Positions 60,747 through 64,000 of a stretch of 64,000 nt of DNA are shown one piece after another. The position numbers and the translations under genes are program-made. This DNA is from Umezawaea sp036375055 (GTDB lineage: Bacteria > Actinomycetota > Actinomycetes > Mycobacteriales > Pseudonocardiaceae): NCBI RefSeq assembly GCF_036375055.1, contig NZ_DASUSQ010000084.1:85927-149926 (forward strand), read 5' to 3'. Numbering within the stretch: position 1 is the first letter of the stretch; each line of letters begins with the position of its first letter. The notes beneath the pieces were generated by a model. The model saw nothing but the letters and a program-made list of their open reading frames with translations, had not been told where the DNA came from and searched no databases.

Positions 60747-61790
60747 ATGACCGAGCAGCAGCCCGGCAGGCACATGGCAGCGGAGATCGCGCAGCAACCG
60801 GCGATCTTCTCCGGCCTCATCGAGCGGCGCGCGGAGATCGCCGAGGTCGCGGCGGTGGTCCGCGAGCGCGCACCCCGGTTCGTCCTCTTCGCGGCCAGGG
60901 GCTCCAGCGACCACGCCGCCCTCTACGCGAAGTACCTCACCGAGGTCCTGCTGCAACTCCCGGCAGGCCTGGTCTCCCCGTCCACCACCACGCTCTACGG
61001 CGGCAAGCCCGACCTGCGCGACGTGCTCGTGGTGTCGGTCAGCCAGAGCGGCGGCTCCCCGGACCTCCTGGAGGTCACCCAGGCGGCCCGCGCGCAGGGC
61101 GCGCTGACCGTGGCCGTCACGAACACCTCGGACTCCCCGCTCAACGGCGCGGCGGAACTCTCGGTGGACGTCGGCGCGGGCGTGGAGCACGCGGTGGCGG
61201 CGACCAAGACCTACTCGGCGACGCTCCTGGCCCTGTACCTGCTCTTCGACGCCATCCGCGGCGGCGACGGGAAGCACGCGGCGAACCTCGGCGACCTCGC
61301 CCGGTCCACCCTCGACGCCTCGACCGACGCGGTGACCGAGGCCGTGCGCCGCTACCGCTTCGTGGACCGCGTGCTCACCACGGGCCGGGGCTTCTCGCTG
61401 CCGACCGCGCTGGAGGCCGCGCTGAAGCTCGCGGAGACCAGCTACCTGGGTGCCCGCGCCTACTCGGGCGCGGACCTCCTGCACGGTCCGGTGGCCGCCG
61501 TGGACGGCGAGACGGCCGTCCTGGCGGTGACCAGCACCGGCAAGGGAGGCGACGCCCTGCACGAGGTCCTGGACGTGGTCCACGGGCGCGGCGCGGACGT
61601 GCTGGCCGTGGGGTCGGCGGCCGACAAGGTGTCGGCGGCCCTGCGCATCCCGGTGGCGGAGACCGCCGAGGAGGTGGCCCCGATCCTGGAGATCCTGCCG
61701 ATCCAGAGCCTCGCCCACGGCCTGGCGCTGGCCCGCGGCGGCGACCCGGACAGCCCGAGGGGTCTGAAGAAGGTCACCCGCACCCGCTGA
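60747..61790 (+). CDS. double-SIS sugar-phosphate enzyme, probable GlcN-6-P deaminase (NagB-II)
   Basis: This 347-residue protein has two SIS domains. FAARGSSDHAALYAKY, VVSVSQSGGSPDLLEVT and AATKTYSATLLALYLL are in the first; TTGRGFSLPTALEAALKLAE and SGADLLHGPVAAVD are in the second. This is the isomerase half of GlmS without the glutaminase domain, as in NagB-II/AgaS enzymes that convert GlcN-6-P to fructose-6-P and ammonia. It follows the GH3 gene by 15 bases, where Streptomyces has the unrelated NagB. Substrate assignment is an inference from context. Confidence 0.85.
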   Translation: MTEQQPGRHMAAEIAQQPAIFSGLIERRAEIAEVAAVVRERAPRFVLFAARGSSDHAALYAKYLTEVLLQLPAGLVSPSTTTLYGGKPDLRDVLVVSVSQSGGSPDLLEVTQAARAQGALTVAVTNTSDSPLNGAAELSVDVGAGVEHAVAATKTYSATLLALYLLFDAIRGGDGKHAANLGDLARSTLDASTDAVTEAVRRYRFVDRVLTTGRGFSLPTALEAALKLAETSYLGARAYSGADLLHGPVAAVDGETAVLAVTSTGKGGDALHEVLDVVHGRGADVLAVGSAADKVSAALRIPVAETAEEVAPILEILPIQSLAHGLALARGGDPDSPRGLKKVTRTR

Positions 61791-61796
61791 GCGCAC

Positions 61797-61837
61797 CGAC
61801 GAGGGCGGGGTCTCCGGTGGAGGCCCCGCCCTCGTCG
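61797..61837 (+). terminator. terminator of the das operon
   Basis: Nineteen-base arms with one wobble (CGACGAGGGCGGGG.../...CCCCGCCCTCGTCG) and a 3-base loop, 7 bases after the SIS gene stop. Confidence 0.85.
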
Positions 61838-61865
61838 TTCGAGCCGGGAGGCCCGCGACGAAACG

Positions 61866-61897
61866 GGGGCCTGGCGACCCCGAGGTCACCAGGCCCC
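61866..61897 (-). terminator. terminator of nagA
   Basis: Arms GGGGCCTGG (61866-61874) and complement (61889-61897), extended with one mismatch, 13 bases past the nagA stop; CGTTTCG follows on the minus strand. Confidence 0.7.
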
Positions 61898-61910
61898 GTG
61901 AGGGCGGAGC

Positions 61911-63113
61911 TCACTGACCGGCGGTCGCGTACCCCACGGCCGCGGCCACCACGGCGCCCGCGTCGGCGTCGAACACCACCCGCCCGTCCACCCACACCTT
62001 CCGGGGGTTCAGGTCCTCGTCCCACCAGACCAGGTCGGCCACGGCGCCGGGCGCCAGCCGCCCGAGCCCCGACTCACCGATGGCCTCGGCCGGGATGATC
62101 GTCGCGGAGGCCAGGGCGTCGGCCACGTCCACGCCGACCGACACGATGTTCCGCACGGCCCGGTCCAGCGTCAGGGCGCTGCCCGCGATGGTGCCCTCGG
62201 GCGAGCGGGGCACGCCGTCCTCGGTGAGCAGCACGTCGGCCCCGCCGAGCTGGTAGCGGCCCGGCGGCATCCCGGCCGCGGCGACCGCGTCCGTGACCAG
62301 GGCGACCCGGTGCCCGGCGGCGTTGAACACCAGCCTGCACACGTCGGGACCCACGTGGGCCAGGTCCGCGATCAACCCCAGGGTGAAGCGCTCGTCCACC
62401 AGCGCCACGCCGGGCACGCCCGGCTCGCGGTGGCCCAGCGGGCGCTGCGCGTTGAACAGGTGCGTGACCATCCGCGCACCGGCGTCGGCCGCCGCGCGGG
62501 TCTGCGACCCCGTGGCGTCGCTGTGCCCGACGGCGACCAGGACCCCGGCCTCGGACAGCCGTCGCACGGCCTCCATCCCGCCGGGCTGCTCGGGCGCGAG
62601 CGTCACCATCCGCAACGCCCGCCGCAGGGTCTCGTCGGCCAGGAGCTGGTCGATCTCCTCGACGCCGGGTTCGACCATCAGCGCCGGGTCGTGCACCCCC
62701 GGCCTCTTGGGCGACAGGAAAGGCCCCTCGAAGTGCACGCCGAGCGGCCGGGCTCCCACGCCCTCGGGCAGGGCCGCGGAGGCGGCCAGCACCGCGCGGG
62801 CCTGCCGGATGGCCACCGGCACGGGCGCCGTGATCAGCGTGGGCAGGAACCGGGTGACCCCGGTCTGCGGCAGCGCTTCGGCGACGACCCTCATGCTCGC
62901 GGTGTCCACTTCGGCGAAGTCGACTCCGACCGCCCCGTTGATCTGGATGTCCACCAGACCGGGCGTGAGCAGTCCGTCGGCCAGCACTTCGGCGCCCACC
63001 GGCGGTTCACCGGCGACCACCTCGACGATGCGCCCGGCCCGGATTCGCACGTAGGCGGGACCGGTGATGGTGCGACCGAGTAGTGCTCGCGGGGCTGCGA
63101 CAACCGTGTCCAA
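61911..63113 (-). CDS. nagA: N-acetylglucosamine-6-phosphate deacetylase
   Basis: This 400-residue amidohydrolase has the metal-site and substrate motifs GLVDIQINGAVGVDF, GVHFEGPFLSP, VGHSDAT and THLFNAQRP, with catalytic Asp in ALVTDAVAA. It makes GlcN-6-P, the DasR inducer, from GlcNAc-6-P. The TTG start at 63113 is set by GAGGAGGGACC. A DasR operator lies 13 bases upstream of the start. It converges on the das operon and is divergent from the FadR-type gene. Confidence 0.94.
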   Translation of the reverse strand: MDTVVAAPRALLGRTITGPAYVRIRAGRIVEVVAGEPPVGAEVLADGLLTPGLVDIQINGAVGVDFAEVDTASMRVVAEALPQTGVTRFLPTLITAPVPVAIRQARAVLAASAALPEGVGARPLGVHFEGPFLSPKRPGVHDPALMVEPGVEEIDQLLADETLRRALRMVTLAPEQPGGMEAVRRLSEAGVLVAVGHSDATGSQTRAAADAGARMVTHLFNAQRPLGHREPGVPGVALVDERFTLGLIADLAHVGPDVCRLVFNAAGHRVALVTDAVAAAGMPPGRYQLGGADVLLTEDGVPRSPEGTIAGSALTLDRAVRNIVSVGVDVADALASATIIPAEAIGESGLGRLAPGAVADLVWWDEDLNPRKVWVDGRVVFDADAGAVVAAAVGYATAGQ

Positions 63114-63125
63114 GGTCCCTCCTCA

Positions 63126-63141
63126 AATGGTCCAGACCATT
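63126..63141 (-). promoter_or_regulatory. DasR operator (dre) of nagA
   Basis: AATGGTCCAGACCATT is a perfect palindrome matching 13 of 16 dre positions and located just before the nagA start codon. Confidence 0.85.
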
Positions 63142-63154
63142 ATGGCGGCAAAGC

Positions 63155-63200
63155 ACTGGTTTAGTCACGCTCGGTCGAAAGATAACCAATTAGACCATCA
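63155..63200. promoter_or_regulatory. weaker dre-like sequences between nagA and the FadR-type gene
   Basis: CACTGGTTTAGTCACG (63154-63169) keeps CTGGT-TAG-C of the dre, and TGGTCTA appears on the minus strand at 63191-63197 without a matching second half. Either could be an auxiliary DasR contact; both are weak. Confidence 0.35.
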
Positions 63201-63299
63201 CTGAGTGAAAGATCGCCATGGCTGGACCACGCGGACCCCACACCGATGTCTCATACTGGACACCAGACATCCGAGGTCTACTACCGAGTCGAGGGTGCC

Positions 63300-63974
63300 G
63301 TGGCAGTCACGGACGACGCGATCCTGCGTGTCAAAGAGATGATCGTGAGCGGGGAGCTGAAGCCGGGCGACCGCCTTCCGCGCGAAGCGGACCTGGCTGA
63401 GCGGCTGGGACTGTCGCGGAACTCCCTCCGCGAGGCCGTCAAGGCCCTGTCACTCGTCCGAGTGCTCGACGTGCGGCAGGGCGACGGGACGTACGTCTCC
63501 AGCCTGCGCGCGGACGACCTCCTCGGAGCCCTGTCGTTCGTGCTGGACCTGCACCGCGGCGAGGACTCGGTCCTGGAGGTCCTCCAGGTGCGGCGGATCC
63601 TCGAACCGGCGGCGTCCGCGCTCGCCGCCCAGCGGATCACCCCGGAGGAGGTCGCCGTCCTCCGAGCGATGTGCGACGCGGGCGAGAACGCGAAGTCGGT
63701 CGAGGAACTGGTCGAGCACGACCTGGAGTTCCACCGCGCCATCGCCCGCGGCTCCGGCAACGCCTACCTGGCCCAGCTGCTGGACACCCTCGCGGGCCCG
63801 ACCGTCCGCGTGCGGATCTGGCGCGGCATAGCGCAGGCGGGCGCGGCCGAGCGCACCATCGCCGAGCACCGGGCGATCGTGGACGCGCTGGCGCTGCGGG
63901 AAACCGAACTCGCCCGCTCCTGGACCACGGTGCACGTCGCGGGAGTGGAGCAGTGGCTGTCCGACCTGGCCTAG
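63300..63974 (+). CDS. FadR-type GntR-family regulator
   Basis: This 224-residue regulator has an N-terminal winged helix (KEMIVSGELKPGDRLPREAD, ERLGLSRNSLREAVKALSLV) and a C-terminal FCD all-helical ligand domain (VRRILEPAASALAAQRI, DLEFHRAIARGSGNAYL, AEHRAIVDALALRE), with the Asp/His residues used for metal or acid binding. GTG 63300 follows GAGGGTGCC and gives the usual family opening AVTDDAILRVKEM; ATG 63246 would add 18 atypical residues. Divergent from nagA, so it may co-regulate amino-sugar genes, or a transporter beyond the window. Confidence 0.88.
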   Translation: MAVTDDAILRVKEMIVSGELKPGDRLPREADLAERLGLSRNSLREAVKALSLVRVLDVRQGDGTYVSSLRADDLLGALSFVLDLHRGEDSVLEVLQVRRILEPAASALAAQRITPEEVAVLRAMCDAGENAKSVEELVEHDLEFHRAIARGSGNAYLAQLLDTLAGPTVRVRIWRGIAQAGAAERTIAEHRAIVDALALRETELARSWTTVHVAGVEQWLSDLA

Positions 63975-63978
63975 CCGT

Positions 63979-64000
63979 GGGGCGCCGGTCCCGGCGCCCC
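63979..64000 (+). terminator. terminator stem after the FadR-type gene
   Basis: GGGGCGCCGG and its complement with a 2-base centre begin 5 bases after the stop; the window ends at the foot of the stem, so the tail is not visible. Confidence 0.6.

Overview
The window is very GC-rich (third codon positions almost all G or C), with many GTG/TTG starts and many 4-bp ATGA/GTGA stop-start overlaps. Gene content and order point to a filamentous actinomycete, most likely of the Pseudonocardiales (Actinosynnema/Saccharothrix/Lentzea type); this is inference from content, not from a database search. The groEL2 - moeA - psd - pssA - Cdc48-like ATPase - LytR_C - DUF3263 - def - thiamine gene order resembles the chromosomal neighbourhood of the same genes in Mycobacterium, so this looks like core chromosome with accessory insertions. 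No tRNA, rRNA, insertion sequence or CRISPR array was seen.

Layout. 1-5.2 kb: the start of a CvnA-like sensor kinase, a divergent periplasmic-binding lipoprotein, and three tandem LppU-like cell-envelope paralogues, one with a 400-residue histone-H1-like and Ala/Pro-rich cytoplasmic tail. 5.3-10.2 kb: XPB helicase, menC, an acetyltransferase and an FAD oxidoreductase. 10.3-19.5 kb: a minus-strand molybdenum hydroxylase (form II CO/xanthine dehydrogenase-like) gene set, moxR-[decayed toxin-antitoxin]-vwa-xdhC-coxS-coxL-coxM-coxG, translationally coupled at its end to a CapA-like lipoprotein. 19.6-25.0 kb: a first chitobiose-type locus (cutC, binding protein, two permeases, GH20 hexosaminidase) with DasR-like operators. 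25.2-29.3 kb: an accessory sigma factor / beta-sandwich protein / TPR-CHAT protease system preceded by a 41-codon peptide gene and a hairpin. 29.3-41.1 kb: groEL2 with two CIRCE operators, a Ser/Thr kinase, csp, AIM24, moeA, psd, pssA, Cdc48-like ATPase, LytR_C, DUF3263, def. 41.1-43.1 kb: a repeat-rich gap with a 24-bp-arm hairpin, a LysE exporter and a zinc-ribbon protein. 43.2-49.7 kb: thiamine genes (thiC-thiD, thiG-thiS-thiO, thiE) with two TPP riboswitches, interrupted by VanZ and MarR genes. 49.8-54.7 kb: a secreted streptogrisin-like protease, a membrane protein, a PLP dehydratase and an MFS exporter. 55.2-64.0 kb: dasR, dasABC, a GH3 hexosaminidase, a SIS-type sugar-phosphate enzyme, nagA and a FadR-type regulator.

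How they work together. Two loci about 30 kb apart share DasR-like operator palindromes and together encode uptake of chitin-derived sugars, cleavage by GH20 and GH3 N-acetylhexosaminidases, deacetylation by NagA and probable deamination/isomerisation by a SIS enzyme. The most system-like accessory island is the sigma/CHAT cluster. Its TPR-CHAT protease retains the His/Cys dyad and is co-encoded with an ECF-like sigma factor and a small beta-sandwich protein. This suggests protease-controlled transcription, analogous to (but without) the Cas part of type III-E Craspase.
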